Below, piece by piece: positions 7,705-14,768 of a DNA stretch of 18,847 nucleotides. The translations under genes were made by a program, and so were the position numbers. Positions within the stretch are counted from its first letter, which is position 1; the number at the start of each line of letters is the position of its first letter. The stretch is from NCBI GenBank assembly GCA_017305815.1, contig JAFKJZ010000156.1:1-18847 (forward strand), given 5' to 3'. This DNA is from Hyphomicrobiales bacterium (GTDB taxonomy: Bacteria; Pseudomonadota; Alphaproteobacteria; Rhizobiales; Kaistiaceae). A model generated the notes under the pieces. The model had not been told where the DNA came from and did not search any database. It worked only from the letters and a program-made list of their open reading frames with translations.

Positions 7705-9498
7705 ATGGTCGATGTTCACGGAACACCCGGCAACGATACGATCTACGGCACCGCCGGGGCCGACAGTCTCTTCGGTGAGGACGGCGACGACATCATCCAC
7801 GGCAATGGCGGGCTCGACCACATCGAGGGTGGCGCCGGCGACGATCGCATCGTCGTGTCGAGCGTCTCCTCCGCGCTCGGAGGCGGCGGCTTCGACACGC
7901 TCGTCGTCGACGCGACGGACTTTCGCGCCGATGCGGGCGACGGCCCCGGCTTCATCGTCTGGCATCAGCCGAATGGAGATCTGTCGCTCGTCGACGATGG
8001 CGACTATGTCGCGCTCGATGGCGAACTGGCGACCGGCTTCGAGCGGTTGGAGTTCATGGGCTCGATCCATGACGACATCGCCTTCGGAACGGCTGGCGAC
8101 GACATCCTGATCGGCGGGGCGGGCAATGACGATCTCGGCGGCTTTGGTGGCGCGGACTTCATGGATGGTGGCGACGGCAACGACCATCTCTGGCAGGACG
8201 TCCTCTACAATCTGGCCGGGCCGGCCAACCCGGGCACCGTGATGCTCGGGGGCGCGGGGGACGACACCTTTTCGGCGCGGATCGATTTCGCCTGGATCGA
8301 TGGTGGCGATGGTTACGACGCCGTTTCGATCGACGCCGTCGATTCCGACGGCGACGTGACCATCGATGTTCGGCCCTGGGGCGAGATCGGCAGCAAGATC
8401 GTCAATGTCGAGAAGTTCTACGTCTCGGGCGCCTCGGGCAACGACCTTCTGCTTGGCGGCAGCGGCGATGATGAGCTGCGCGGCTATGGCGGCAATGACG
8501 TTCTGCATGGCGGCAAGGGCGCCGACTGGCTGATGGGCGGCGACGGCAACGACGTGCTGGATGGCGGCGCGGGAGCCGATCGGCTGGATGGCGGCGAGGG
8601 GCGCGACCGCGTCGACTATGGCGGCTCGACCGCCGGCGTCGACGTCAGTCTCGAGCGGGCGAGCCAGGTCGGCGGCTTCGCCCATGGCGACGTGCTGGTC
8701 TCTATCGAAGACATCTGGGGCAGCAACTACAACGACGTGCTTGCCGGCGATTCCGGCTCGAATGTCATTCATGGTGGTGCCGGCGACGACCTCATCAATG
8801 GGCGCGGCGGCTATGACCGCATCAATGCCGGTGCCGGCAACGACACGATCTACATGAACGACATGAATCCGGACTGGATCGATGGCGGCGACGGCGTCGA
8901 CACGCTGCAGATCAAGACGCCGAGCTCCGGATCGTATTGGATCGACATGCAGGCCGGCACGACCTCGACCGGGGGCACGTTCCAGAACATCGAGAAGCTG
9001 ACGCTGTTTGGGCCGGATTACGGGCCCAACGGCACCCTGCACGTCGTTGATTTCGACATCGTCGGCGGCAGCGGCGACGACTATGTGCAGATGCTGTCGA
9101 CGGCGGGCGTCGTCACCTTTCATGGCGGCACCGGCAACGACACGGTGCATGGCGGCCGCGCCAGCGACCAGCTGTTCGGCGACGATGGCGACGACCGGCT
9201 GCGCGGCGCGCGCGGCGACGACACGCTCACCGGCGGCGCCGGCGCGGATACCTTCATCTTCGACGGCCAGTATGACGAAGGGTTCGACCGCATCACCGAC
9301 TTCAGCGTCGCCGAGGGCGATCACCTCTATTTCCAGCCGGTCTCGGGACGCGCCTTCGCCAACTATTCCGGCTTCCTCGCCCATGCCTACGACACGGCTG
9401 AGGGCGTGCATGTCGATTTCGGCTTCGGCAGCGGCTTCCTGATCGAGAACGTCACCCTCGCCGAGATCGGGCCGGACCAGATGAGCTTCTATTCATGA
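7705..9498 (+). CDS. RTX calcium-binding repeat protein, probably secreted by type I system
   Basis: The 597-residue protein consists almost entirely of glycine/aspartate nonapeptides of the GGxGxDxLx type, which form calcium-binding parallel beta-rolls. Clear runs include GTAGADSLFGEDGDDIIHGN near the N-terminus, the long block LGGSGDDELRGYGGNDVLHG and onward, and the last block ending GGAGADTFIF. Between blocks lie four diverged beta inserts, three of them ending in phrases like NVEKFYVSG, NIEKLTLFG and SIEDIWGS. The final about 85 residues (DRITDFSVAEGDHLYF ... QMSFYS) resemble the C-terminal signal region of type I secreted RTX proteins. It is very acidic, has no cysteine and only about five lysines, as expected for this class. 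No protease, lipase or other effector domain is seen, so a structural, surface-layer or adhesive role is more likely than a toxin. No ABC exporter is in the window. Confidence 0.93.
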   Translation: MVDVHGTPGNDTIYGTAGADSLFGEDGDDIIHGNGGLDHIEGGAGDDRIVVSSVSSALGGGGFDTLVVDATDFRADAGDGPGFIVWHQPNGDLSLVDDGDYVALDGELATGFERLEFMGSIHDDIAFGTAGDDILIGGAGNDDLGGFGGADFMDGGDGNDHLWQDVLYNLAGPANPGTVMLGGAGDDTFSARIDFAWIDGGDGYDAVSIDAVDSDGDVTIDVRPWGEIGSKIVNVEKFYVSGASGNDLLLGGSGDDELRGYGGNDVLHGGKGADWLMGGDGNDVLDGGAGADRLDGGEGRDRVDYGGSTAGVDVSLERASQVGGFAHGDVLVSIEDIWGSNYNDVLAGDSGSNVIHGGAGDDLINGRGGYDRINAGAGNDTIYMNDMNPDWIDGGDGVDTLQIKTPSSGSYWIDMQAGTTSTGGTFQNIEKLTLFGPDYGPNGTLHVVDFDIVGGSGDDYVQMLSTAGVVTFHGGTGNDTVHGGRASDQLFGDDGDDRLRGARGDDTLTGGAGADTFIFDGQYDEGFDRITDFSVAEGDHLYFQPVSGRAFANYSGFLAHAYDTAEGVHVDFGFGSGFLIENVTLAEIGPDQMSFYS

Positions 9499-9529
9499 TC
9501 ACCCTCAAGCCCAACAGCAGGAACACCGA

Positions 9530-10549
9530 ATGACCGTTCTCGTCACCGGTGGCGCCGGATATATCGGCAGTCACATGGTCTTGGCGCTCGCCGACGCGGG
9601 GCGCGATACTCTTGTCCTCGATGATCTCTCGACCGGCTTCGTCGGCCAGGTGCCGGACGGCGTGCCGCTGGTGCGGGGCGATTGCGGCGACGAGGCGCTG
9701 CTGAAGCGCCTCATCCGCGAATTCGACGTCACCGCGATCGTGCATTTCGCCGGCTCGATCGTCGTGCCGGATTCTGTCACCAATCCGCTCGGCTACTACT
9801 TCAACAACACCGTCAAGTCGCGGGCCCTGATCGCGGCCGCCGTCGAAGGTGGGGTTCGCAACTTCATCTTCTCGTCGACTGCCGCGGTCTATGGCGAGCC
9901 GGCCGTGAGCCCGATCAGCGAGACGTCGGCGATGCAGCCGATCTCGCCCTATGGCGCCTCGAAGCTGATGACGGAATGGATGCTGCGCGACACGGTGGCG
10001 GCGCATGACATCCGCTCGGTCGTGCTGCGCTATTTCAATGTCGCCGGCGCCGATCCGCAGGGCCGCTCGGGCCAGTCCTTCCCACGCGCCACGCATCTGA
10101 TCAAGCTCGCCTGCCAGGCGGCGCTGGGCCAGCGCAGCCACCTCGACGTCTTCGGCCAGGACTACCCGACGCCGGACGGCACCTGCGTGCGCGACTACAT
10201 CCATGTCAGCGATCTCGCCGCCGCCCACATGCTGGCGCTCGATCACCTGGAGGCGGGCGGTGAGAGCCTGACGCTGAACCGCGGCTATAGCCGCGGCTTC
10301 TCGGTGCTGGAGGTGATCGAGGCGGTCAAGCGTGTCTCGGGCGTCGAGTTCGACGTTCGCCTGGCGCCCCGCCGCGCGGGCGACCCGCCGTCGCTGGTGG
10401 CGGCGACGGACTTGATCCGCTCGCGTCTCGGCTTCAAGCCGGCGCGCGACCAGCTCGACCAGATCGTCGCCGACGCCCTGCGCTGGGAACTGGCCTTGCA
10501 GCAGAACGCCCAGACGGTTGCGCCGCGCAAGCTGGCGCTCGCTATCTGA
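9530..10549 (+). CDS. galE: UDP-glucose 4-epimerase (GalE/ExoB type)
   Basis: The 339-residue extended short-chain dehydrogenase interconverts UDP-glucose and UDP-galactose through an NAD-bound 4-keto intermediate. The NAD-binding GGAGYIGSH lies at 7-15, the catalytic set is Ser116 (FSSTAAVYGE), Tyr141 and Lys145 in PYGASK, and the GalE signature GTCVRDYIHVSDLA spans 217-230. Length is standard. An AGGA ribosome site precedes the ATG by 9 bases, and the gene follows the RTX gene by 31 bases. It is the last gene of the + strand glycan operon and overlaps by 8 bases the end of the convergent gene on the - strand. In this context it probably supplies UDP-galactose for the polymer (the role called exoB in rhizobia). 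Related UDP-sugar epimerase specificities, for example for pentoses or N-acetyl sugars, cannot be excluded. Confidence 0.93.
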   Translation: MTVLVTGGAGYIGSHMVLALADAGRDTLVLDDLSTGFVGQVPDGVPLVRGDCGDEALLKRLIREFDVTAIVHFAGSIVVPDSVTNPLGYYFNNTVKSRALIAAAVEGGVRNFIFSSTAAVYGEPAVSPISETSAMQPISPYGASKLMTEWMLRDTVAAHDIRSVVLRYFNVAGADPQGRSGQSFPRATHLIKLACQAALGQRSHLDVFGQDYPTPDGTCVRDYIHVSDLAAAHMLALDHLEAGGESLTLNRGYSRGFSVLEVIEAVKRVSGVEFDVRLAPRRAGDPPSLVAATDLIRSRLGFKPARDQLDQIVADALRWELALQQNAQTVAPRKLALAI

Positions 10550-11351
10550 AGTCGAGCCGCAGCGCGCAGTGGTCGGAGACTTCCGGTTCGGCGACGACGT
10601 CGAACCGGACGACCTCGACGTTTGGCGTCACCAGCATGTAGTCGGCGAAACGGCCGTCCTTCTCGTAGTGGGACGTGCGCGTGCTCGTGAAGCCCCGGCT
10701 CGTGACCAGGTCGACGAGCCCGAGCCGGCTCAGCACCTCGAAGGTGTTGCTGTCGGGGAGCAGGTTGAGGTCGCCGCAGACGATCAGCCTTTCGCCGCGG
10801 TGCCAGAGGCGTTCGATCAGCCGCAGCAACGCTTCGGCCTGTGCCGCCCGCGCCGGCGTGTCGCCCTTGCCGTTCCTGTCGCGCAGCCCGTGCAACTGGA
10901 AGACCGTCACCGGAAAGTCGCCGTCATAGCTGTAGAGCCGCACGCCATGCGCGTTGCGGCCCCTTGGATGCGGTCCCCAGCCATGGGGCGAGAAGGCGCC
11001 GTGGATGAAGTCCATTGCCTGGCCGATGATCGGCAGCGAGGCGCGGACGAAGGTCGCCAGCCCGAATTCCGACGGCACGGTGCCGGCGCCGTCGAACAGT
11101 TCGCCGCGCGCGGTCGGCGAGAACATGCCGTCATGATGCGGCAGGATCGCTTGGATTTCCTCGAACAGATGGGTTCGCTGCGGCAGGATGTGTTCGCCGT
11201 CGCGATATTCGAGCCAGTCGGAATGCGCGGCCGGCGTGCGGACTATCTCCTGCAGGCAGAATATGTCGGCCTCGACGTTCGCGAGATAGCGCATGAGCGG
11301 CGCATGCAACTTGCCGCCCCAGGCATTCAGCGAAACGACGCGCAGCGTCAT
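10542..11351 (-). CDS. Endonuclease/exonuclease/phosphatase family protein
   Basis: The 269-residue protein has the DNase I/exonuclease III/sphingomyelinase fold. It begins MTLRVVSLNAWGG, has the metal-binding Glu35 in FCLQE, the core ICVGDLN-like segment IVCGDLNLLPDSNTF (190-204; Asp194, Asn196), and ends with the catalytic SDHCALRLDF (259-268; Asp260, His261). His154 in FQLHGLRDR is probably the middle catalytic histidine. No signal peptide is present, which argues for an intracellular phosphodiesterase or phosphatase; DNA, inositol phosphate or lipid substrates cannot be separated. The start at 11351 is preferred to the longer frame from 11393 because AGGAAGG stands just upstream and the conserved fold starts there. 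It is convergent with galE, the two stops overlapping by 8 bases with no terminator between. Confidence 0.88.
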   Translation of the reverse strand: MTLRVVSLNAWGGKLHAPLMRYLANVEADIFCLQEIVRTPAAHSDWLEYRDGEHILPQRTHLFEEIQAILPHHDGMFSPTARGELFDGAGTVPSEFGLATFVRASLPIIGQAMDFIHGAFSPHGWGPHPRGRNAHGVRLYSYDGDFPVTVFQLHGLRDRNGKGDTPARAAQAEALLRLIERLWHRGERLIVCGDLNLLPDSNTFEVLSRLGLVDLVTSRGFTSTRTSHYEKDGRFADYMLVTPNVEVVRFDVVAEPEVSDHCALRLDFR

Positions 11352-11439
11352 AGTGGGAAACCTTCCTGATGCATGAATGTCGAGGCATAGCATCGGCGCC
11401 GGTCCGGGTCACGGCCGGGCAGGGCGACCGCTGCGCCAA

Positions 11440-11470
11440 TTGGCCAAACGGTGCCGAGATCGCCTATAGA
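11440..11470 (+). promoter_or_regulatory. Possible sigma-70-like promoter for dusA
   Basis: TTGGCC (11440-11445) and TATAGA (11465-11470) lie upstream of dusA with a 19-base spacer, longer than ideal. The predicted transcript would begin about 30 bases before the ATG at 11511, and after the alternative GTG at 11451, which supports the shorter dusA start. This is a pattern match only. Confidence 0.25.
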
Positions 11471-11510
11471 GAGGGACAAGCACGCCCGATTTTCGGCAAG
11501 ACTCATAAAC

Positions 11511-12518
11511 ATGACGCAATATCAAAGACATAAGCTTTCCGTCGCGCCGATGCTGGATTGGACGGATCGGCATTGCCGCTATTTCCACCGGCTGCTGTCG
11601 AAGGAAGCGCTGCTCTATTCGGAGATGGTCGTCGCCGAGGCGATCCTGCATGGCGACCGGCAGAGGCTGCTCGGGTTCGATCCGGCCGAACAGCCGGTCG
11701 CGCTGCAGATCGGCGGCTCAGATCCGGCAAAGGTCGCGGAGGCGGCGCGGATCGGCGCCGAATACGGCTATGCCGAGATCAACCTGAATGTCGGCTGCCC
11801 GTCGGACCGGGTCCAGTCCGGAACGTTCGGCGCCTGCCTCATGCGGGAGCCGCAGCGGGTCGCCGATTGCGTCGCCGCGATGAAGGCGGCCGTCTTAATC
11901 CCGGTTACCGTCAAGTGCCGCATCGGCGTGGACGATCAGGATCCGGAGATCGCGCTCGACACGCTCGCGGATCTCGTGGTCGCTGCCGGGGTCGATGCGC
12001 TGTGGGTGCATGCGCGCAAGGCCTGGCTGCAGGGCCTGTCGCCGAAGGAAAACCGCGATATCCCCCCGCTTGATTATGACCGGGTCTATCGGTTGAAGGC
12101 GCGGTTGCCGGATCTCTTCATCGGCATCAATGGCGGCATCAAGACGCTCGACGAGGCCGAGCGGCATCTCGTCCATGTCGACGGCGTCATGATCGGCCGC
12201 GCCGCCTATCAGGAACCCGAGATGCTCGCAGCCGCCGATCGCCGGATCTACGGCATCGATCGGGTCGATCCTGAGCCGCGCGCGATCCTGGAGGCGATGC
12301 TGCCCTATATCGAGGCGCAGATCGCGGCCGGGACGCCGGTCAGCCACATGGCCCGGCACATGCTTGGGCTCTATCACGGCCGGCCGGGTGCGCGGCGTTT
12401 CCGCCAGATCCTGACGGTCGAAGGTGCCGGGCGCCATGTCGGCATCGACGTGTTCCATCGCGCCATGGATGCGGTCGACGACATTGCTGCCTCGGTCGCG
12501 GCCAATGCGGCCGCCTGA
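11511..12518 (+). CDS. dusA: tRNA-dihydrouridine synthase A
   Basis: The 335-residue FMN enzyme reduces uridine to dihydrouridine in the D-loop of tRNA (positions 20/20a for the DusA class) using NADPH. The barrel starts SVAPMLDWTDRHCRYF (10-25). The active-site cysteine is Cys96 in INLNVGCPSDRVQSG, the phosphate/flavin segment VTVKCRIGVDD spans 132-142, and the DusA-specific HARKAWLQGLSPKENR lies at 167-182. INGGIKT (206-212) and VMIGRAAYQEP (226-236) are the usual FMN-phosphate loops. The conserved protein begins near the ATG at 11511; a GTG at 11451 would add twenty unconserved residues and overlaps the possible promoter. No strong ribosome site precedes the ATG. The gene stands apart from the upstream operon and is divergent from the - strand phosphatase-fold gene. 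Assignment is firm. Confidence 0.97.
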   Translation: MTQYQRHKLSVAPMLDWTDRHCRYFHRLLSKEALLYSEMVVAEAILHGDRQRLLGFDPAEQPVALQIGGSDPAKVAEAARIGAEYGYAEINLNVGCPSDRVQSGTFGACLMREPQRVADCVAAMKAAVLIPVTVKCRIGVDDQDPEIALDTLADLVVAAGVDALWVHARKAWLQGLSPKENRDIPPLDYDRVYRLKARLPDLFIGINGGIKTLDEAERHLVHVDGVMIGRAAYQEPEMLAAADRRIYGIDRVDPEPRAILEAMLPYIEAQIAAGTPVSHMARHMLGLYHGRPGARRFRQILTVEGAGRHVGIDVFHRAMDAVDDIAASVAANAAA

Positions 12519-12571
12519 GGCGAAAGTGCTGTGTCACCAAGTGTCTTTATCGCGGCGGCACGGCTCGGTAT

Positions 12572-12600
12572 GGATGGCATACCCATCCGCTCCGGCGGAT
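12572..12600 (+). promoter_or_regulatory. Two overlapping, mutually exclusive hairpins in transporter leader
   Basis: GGATGG (12572-12577) can pair with CCATCC (12583-12588) across a 5-base loop. ATCCGC (12585-12590) can pair with GCGGAT (12595-12600) across TCCG, a UNCG-type tetraloop closed by C-G. Both need bases 12585-12588, so only one can form at a time. They lie in the 110-base gap between dusA and the transporter, ending 28 bases before its ATG. No U-tract follows, so this is not a standard terminator. Attenuation or control of translation is possible; chance in GC-rich DNA is not excluded. Confidence 0.35.
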
Positions 12601-12628
12601 TCTCGCCTGCAATGAAAGCACTCCCGAT

Positions 12629-13624
12629 ATGACGATCCGCGGTTTCACGATCGACGGCTTTCTGATTGCGTTGGTCCTCGTGGTCCTCGCAGCGATCGCC
12701 GTTCCCGGGCCCGGCGAGTCCGGTGGCGTCCTGCACATGGATGCCATCGCGACCTACGGCGTGGCGGTGATCTTCTTCCTCTACGGCCTGACCCTTGCGC
12801 CCGAGCGCATGCATGCCGGCATCCGCCACTGGCGGGTCCACATCGCCGTCCAGCTCTGTACCTTCGTGCTGTTCCCGATCGTCGTCCTGGTGCTCGGTAC
12901 GCCGCTCAAGGGCTTTGTTCCCGAGGAGGTGTGGATCGGCTTCTTCTATCTCGCGGCGCTGCCGTCGACCGTGTCGTCCTCCGTTGCCATGACGTCGCTG
13001 GCGCGCGGCAACGTCCCGGTCGCGATCTTCAACGCGACGCTGTCGAGCCTGATCGGCGTGTTCGCGACGCCGCTCCTGATGGCATGGTTCCTGTCGTCGA
13101 CCGGCGTCGGCATGCCGCTTCTGCCGGTTATTGGCAAGATCGTGCTGCTGGTGCTGCTGCCAATCATCATTGGCCAGATCGCCCGTCATTGGCTCTATGC
13201 CTGGGCGACCCGCAACATCAAGGCGATCCGTCTCGCCGACCGCGCCATCATCCTGGCGATCGTCTACAACTCCTTCTCCGACTCGATCGTTGAAGGGGTC
13301 TGGGCCGGCCATGACGTCAGCCTGATCGTTGCGATCATCGTCGGCGTGATTGCGCTGTTCTTCATCATCTACGGCCTGATGATGATCCCGTGCCGCATGA
13401 TGGGCCTGAACCGCGCCGACACCATTGCCTGTCTCTACTGCGCCTCTAAGAAGTCACTGGCAACCGGCGTGCCTCTGGCCAAGCTGATGTTCTCCGGCTC
13501 GCCGGCGCTCGGCCTGATCATCGCGCCGATCATGCTCTACCACTTCTTCCAGCTGCTGATCGTCAGCGTGCTGGCCAATCGGGAAGGCCGCCGCGCCGCT
13601 GCCGAGGCGCACGCCACGGCTTAA
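12629..13624 (+). CDS. SBF-like (SLC10A7/Rch1-type) membrane transporter
   Basis: The 331-residue inner-membrane protein has about ten hydrophobic helices (roughly 8-26, 38-56, 70-90, 101-120, 131-155, 163-186, 203-220, 230-253, 263-282 and 288-316). The segment YLAALPSTVSSSVAMTSLA (107-125) and the later CLYCASKKSLATGVPLAKL (268-286) are characteristic of the SBF-like branch of the bile acid:sodium symporter superfamily, called YfeH in enterobacteria and SLC10A7/Rch1 in eukaryotes. Despite the family name the substrate is probably not bile acid and is unknown here; eukaryotic relatives affect calcium homeostasis. Only a weak ribosome site precedes the ATG. The upstream leader can form two alternative hairpins, and a perfect 11-bp terminator follows. 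It is probably an independent unit or a loose partner of dusA. Confidence 0.9.
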   Translation: MTIRGFTIDGFLIALVLVVLAAIAVPGPGESGGVLHMDAIATYGVAVIFFLYGLTLAPERMHAGIRHWRVHIAVQLCTFVLFPIVVLVLGTPLKGFVPEEVWIGFFYLAALPSTVSSSVAMTSLARGNVPVAIFNATLSSLIGVFATPLLMAWFLSSTGVGMPLLPVIGKIVLLVLLPIIIGQIARHWLYAWATRNIKAIRLADRAIILAIVYNSFSDSIVEGVWAGHDVSLIVAIIVGVIALFFIIYGLMMIPCRMMGLNRADTIACLYCASKKSLATGVPLAKLMFSGSPALGLIIAPIMLYHFFQLLIVSVLANREGRRAAAEAHATA

Positions 13625-13651
13625 TGGCGGTCCTTTGGGGTTAAGAATACG

Positions 13652-13680
13652 AAACGGCCGCCATTGGCGGCCGTTTTCTT
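13652..13680 (+). terminator. Intrinsic terminator after the transporter gene
   Basis: AAACGGCCGCC (13652-13662) and GGCGGCCGTTT (13666-13676) form a perfect 11-bp stem with an ATT loop, continued by TTTTCTT. It lies 27 bases past the transporter stop. The - strand reads AAAACGG... into the same stem, so it may also stop transcripts leaving the DUF1289 gene, though the second U-tract is short. Confidence 0.88.
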
Positions 13681-13710
13681 GGGGGCATCCTGAGGGGCAG
13701 GGCCTGCGCG

Positions 13711-13887
13711 TCAGGCGTCCGCCCTGGCGTGCCTTTCCGGCCTGTCGGCCAGCCGCTCCATCACAGCCCGGCGCTCATCCTCCGTCATCCGCGACCACTG
13801 GCTGATCTCGTCAAGCGAGCGGCCGCAGCCCTCGCAGAGCTCGGATTGCGGATCGAGAACGCAGACGCTGATGCAGGGCGAGATCAT
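13711..13887 (-). CDS. Small DUF1289 protein with four conserved cysteines
   Basis: This 58-residue gene is easily missed because of its size. It starts MISPCISVCVLDPQSELCEG and continues CGRSLDEISQWSRMTEDER, matching the DUF1289 family, whose hallmark is the C-x3-C-x8-C-x2-C pattern (Cys5, Cys9, Cys18, Cys21) followed by a tryptophan and 'MtddER'. The cysteines probably bind a metal, likely zinc or an iron-sulfur centre; this is not proven by sequence. The tail is rich in Arg, Ala and Asp. Its ATG overlaps the cobS stop as ATGA, so it is probably translated by coupling with cobS. The molecular function of the family is not established, and neighbourhood with cobS does not prove a cobalamin role. 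Identity as a DUF1289 member is quite certain. Confidence 0.9.
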   Translation of the reverse strand: MISPCISVCVLDPQSELCEGCGRSLDEISQWSRMTEDERRAVMERLADRPERHARADA

Positions 13888-14687
13888 GTCGCCGCGACGA
13901 TCGCCATCAGATAGGCGACGAGCGCGATCTGCTGCGCGGCGCCGAGCGTGTCGCCCGTCTGGCCGGCGATCTGCGAGGCGCAGAGGAACTGGAAGGCATA
14001 GGTCACGAGCCCGGCGACGACGAGAGCGACGACGACCGGAAAGATGCCGGTGCCGATGGCGCCGCAGACCAGAGCGGCTACCACGGCGATGGCAATTGCG
14101 GTCAGGCTGGTGTCGCGCGACGGCCTTCCGGTGGCGCTGGCGAGACCCTCGAAGCGTGCCGGTGGCAGCGCCGCCCAGAGGTGGACGATGGCTGCGCGGC
14201 TAACGATTTCGGCTCCAACGAGCGCGGTGGCGACGGGCCAGGCGCCGTAGGGAAGCAGATTGGCGAGCAGGGTGGCACGCAGCAGCAGCGACAGGACGAG
14301 GGCGACGGCGCCGAAGGTGCCGATCCGGCTGTCGCGCATGATCTCGAGCTTGCGGGTCGCCGTCGTGCCACCGCCGAAGCCGTCTGCCGTATCCGCGAGA
14401 CCGTCCTCATGCAGCGCGCCGGTGAGCGCGATGGTCGCCGCCAGGGAGACCGCAGCCGATGCCAGGAGCGGCAGGCCGAGCGCGTGGGCGAGCAGCAGGG
14501 CAATGGCGCCGACCAGTCCGACGATGAGCCCGACACCGGGGAAGGCGCGGGCCGCGACCGTGAAATCGGGTCGACGGTCCGACGCTACCCCGAGCCAGGT
14601 CGCCGGCAGGCGCGTCAGGAAGGCTGTCGCCGCCGCGAGTTCGGAGAGGGACGCGCGAAACAGGGTCGGATACGGGTCGTCCGTCAT
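13884..14687 (-). CDS. cobS: Adenosylcobinamide-GDP ribazoletransferase (cobalamin synthase)
   Basis: The 267-residue polytopic inner-membrane enzyme joins adenosylcobinamide-GDP to alpha-ribazole (or its phosphate) in the last assembly step of cobalamin. The diagnostic acidic motif ALHEDGLADTADGFGG spans residues 91-106, where the aspartates bind magnesium. AGQTGDTLGAAQQ (241-253) is the second conserved motif, and MRDSRIGTFGA (117-127) the third. Several hydrophobic helices lie between them and the length is typical. The ATG at 14687 is chosen over a longer frame from 14720 because it begins the usual family N-terminus; the ribosome site (GAGGG) is weak. The gene is divergent from cobT, whose product makes the alpha-ribazole phosphate used here, and overlaps the downstream DUF1289 gene by 4 bases. 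Confidence 0.97.
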   Translation of the reverse strand: MTDDPYPTLFRASLSELAAATAFLTRLPATWLGVASDRRPDFTVAARAFPGVGLIVGLVGAIALLLAHALGLPLLASAAVSLAATIALTGALHEDGLADTADGFGGGTTATRKLEIMRDSRIGTFGAVALVLSLLLRATLLANLLPYGAWPVATALVGAEIVSRAAIVHLWAALPPARFEGLASATGRPSRDTSLTAIAIAVVAALVCGAIGTGIFPVVVALVVAGLVTYAFQFLCASQIAGQTGDTLGAAQQIALVAYLMAIVAAT

Positions 14688-14716
14688 GGGAATTGCCCTC
14701 GGGTCGGCGGATAGCC

Positions 14717-14740
14717 GCACCGACTCAGCCTCATCGGTGC
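14717..14740 (-). promoter_or_regulatory. Inverted repeat in cobS leader
   Basis: GCACCGA (14717-14723) and TCGGTGC (14734-14740) form a perfect 7-bp dyad with a 10-base loop, 30 bases upstream of the cobS ATG. It directly abuts the possible -35 of the divergent cobT promoter at 14741. It could be an operator controlling both genes or an RNA hairpin. It does not match a cobalamin riboswitch. Confidence 0.3.
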
Positions 14741-14768
14741 TTGCGGTACGCTGGTGGAGGGTTATAGA
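14741..14768 (+). promoter_or_regulatory. Probable cobT promoter
   Basis: TTGCGG (14741-14746) and TATAGA (14763-14768) are separated by 16 bases, a reasonable sigma-70-like spacing. A 12-base perfect palindrome GCGGCCGGCCGC (14776-14787) covers the predicted transcription start and could be an operator. The predicted leader of about 85 bases has no recognisable riboswitch. Confidence 0.4.

Noticed and set aside
7735..9240. Tandem DNA repeats suggesting a CRISPR or satellite array
   Set aside because: The repetition follows the coding frame of RTX nonapeptides, is degenerate at DNA level, and has no uniform spacers.
5250..9411. Further long - strand frames (5250-6212, 6264-7706, 7699-9411)
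   Set aside because: Each mirrors a + strand gene with clear family motifs. The frame opposite the RTX gene is open only because of the repeated Gly/Asp codons.
10518..11369. 283-residue + strand frame
   Set aside because: It is antisense to the endonuclease/exonuclease/phosphatase gene, whose catalytic motifs are intact, and it shows no domain of its own.
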